From positions 15,001 to 41,175 of the forward strand of contig CAUYUJ010000845.1 in assembly GCA_963575745.1 (NCBI GenBank): a DNA stretch of 26,175 nucleotides. Direction: 5' to 3'. This stretch comes from Prorocentrum cordatum. Taxonomy: Eukaryota; Sar; Dinophyceae; Prorocentrales; Prorocentraceae. Positions 24,841 to 26,175 of this stretch are shown in pieces; the stretch's first letter is position 1, and every line of letters begins with the position of its first letter. The translations under genes were made by a program, and so were the position numbers. The notes beneath the pieces are model-generated. The model worked only from the letters and a program-made list of their open reading frames with translations. It was not told the DNA's origin and did no database searches.

Positions 24841-26175
24841 AAGTTTACTTGCATGTCATCTCACCCTGCCCCAACCCCTCCCCACCCACCGCCGCCTTTT
24901 CGAACAGCGCCTGGCCGAAAAGGCGTGCAAGTGAGCCCCGTCGTAGCGTGAAGGACAGATCTCCTCTCGGGCCTCGCTACGATGCCCCTTTCCCTCCCTC
25001 CATGCAAGCACACCTGCCCGAGTCTGAAGTAAACCTGCAGCATGCAGACGCGCCTCGTGCTTTTCCACTTGCGGCCTCTGGGTGCCCCCGCTGGGCCTCG
25101 CGGCAGTCAAAAACAGACTCAGGAGTATGAGTAAGTCCAACAGGAGGGGAGGAGGAAAGAGGAGGAGGGAGAAGGAGTAGGAGGCGTCCAAGTAATAACA
25201 AGAACCCCATCTTAGGATATGGGGAAAAAGCGGGCCCTGGGGAAGGGGTCGGGGCTTCCGCGGGCCCCGTTCAAAAAGAGTGCATCTGATCTTTGGGTGC
25301 GTTTGCCGAACCACTTTGTGTTTAGCGGGGCTTCGCTGAACAGCTGCCGAGCAGCGAAGCCGTTCGGCAGATTCGCTCCCAGGCCCAGCCGAGCTTTACA
25401 GGTGACTGGGAGAGGGGGGATCTGCTGAACACTTCGATTGTTCAGTGGTGTTTCGTTGGAACATTGCTGCTCATCTACGTAGGCTGTCCAGCAGAGTGGA
25501 CCCCCAGCGCTGCAAAAGGCGCCAGTGGTCGAGTGAGTGGGCATTTGCCGAACGACTGGGTTGGTCAGCTGGATTTCCTTCAAAGGCTGCCGAACAATTA
25601 ATTGGCGTGTTCATCATATGAAAAGGCTCAAAGCTTTCAGGAGCGCTCTGGAACGGCCGCGGCGCCTTGTGCATCATCCCAGACCAGCCTTATCTCAGAG
25701 GGTCCTGACTTATCGACATCCGAATGTAGCCTGATCCTGCCTTCGTCTGAAGCGCCTCTCGGGCCGGATCGATCACCGAGGATCCCAGGGTCCGAATCCG
25801 GGCGAAAACATCCGGTGCGAACAACATGCGACGCCCAGACGAACAACAACATGTTGATGCATCGCGCATCCCCACCAGCCCACCCAGAAAACGATACCCA
25901 GGCGAGTTGTCTTGATCACGGAAGTGCAGGAGCAGGCAGTGGAACCGTGAGGGTGGGCAGCTGTCCAGCCGAAGATCGGGAGCAGCGTGAGCAGGCCCAC
26001 GAGTGGACCACCAGTGCCCTGGCGGGCATTTCGGCGTGGGAGCCTCTCGGCAACTTCCCCGGGCCATCTCGGCACCCTCCTGCGGGCATCTCGGGGCCCT
26101 CGAGGGAGTCCTCGGGCCCTCGATGCCGTCGGTCAGGGAGCGGCGGGGAATTCTTCTCGCCCAGGCTGCTGTTTC
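24841..26175. other. Unassigned region with small hairpins
   Basis: No gene is supported on either strand; open frames are below about 155 codons and carry no motif. Between 25290 and 25620 the words GCCGAAC, TTCGGC and GCTGAAC recur and form alternative hairpins: GGCTTCGCTG (25329-25338) with CAGCGAAGCC (25352-25361), CTGCCGA (25343-25349) with TCGGCAG (25364-25370), and CTGAACA (25425-25431) with TGTTCAG (25439-25445). The last ~100 bases are rich in GGGCCCTCGA/GGCATCTCGG repeats. Confidence 0.4.

Noticed and set aside
25773-26075. Possible minus-strand membrane protein of 100 codons
   Set aside because: A short hydrophobic patch only; no family signature or conserved context.

Overview
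The window looks like nuclear DNA of a dinoflagellate, most likely a Symbiodiniaceae-type genome. The main reason is a near-exact copy of the dinoflagellate spliced leader (DinoSL) at 3705-3726, directly upstream of an intronless gene. The GC-rich repeat landscape and a copia-type LTR retrotransposon with dinoflagellate-style accessory domains agree with this. Nothing looks bacterial: there are no operons, ribosome binding sites or CRISPR arrays.

Layout. 1-745: tandem array of an ~84-bp unit. 945-7611: several copies (A-F) of one composite dispersed repeat, built of ~11-nt CCCAAGACGGC-like units on both sides of a T-rich core. They are separated by (TA)n, (TATG)n and (TCC)n microsatellites. 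Copy C is split by a processed cDNA (about 3705-5081) that carries a DinoSL relict at its 5' end and a 10-bp target-site duplication. It encodes a Cys-loop-less pentameric ligand-gated ion channel (3786-4847). 7612-23917: a giant (16.3 kb) copia-type LTR retrotransposon with 285-bp LTRs that differ at 4 positions. 23918-26175: unique-looking sequence with inverted repeats and no convincing gene.

The retrotransposon is the exciting part. Almost the whole interior is one reading frame of about 5,200 codons, broken by a UGA (16928), a UAA (18152), one extra base (~20011-20016) and one missing base (~22744). In order it encodes an N-terminal membrane helix, Gag, a CCHC knuckle, linkers, a Tpt1/KptA-like RNA 2'-phosphotransferase domain, a RING-H2-like finger, an aspartic protease, then after the UGA two methyltransferase-like domains, integrase, reverse transcriptase and RNase H. 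The UGA is followed by CGG and by a 12-bp stem-loop, the layout of a type II stop-codon readthrough signal, so it may control the Gag:Pol ratio.

Throughout the element, and as far as I can see nowhere else in the window, there is a family of 14-15-nt hairpins, GCGGG-GNNA-CCCGC. I count 31 perfect stems and nine with compensatory stem changes. They occur in all three codon phases and in the 3' UTR, so the conserved thing appears to be the nucleic-acid hairpin and not the peptide. My leading hypothesis is a dispersed RNA recognition or packaging signal for this retroelement, or a hairpin-type mini-repeat that colonises it. No database search was possible; family calls rest on motifs read by eye.
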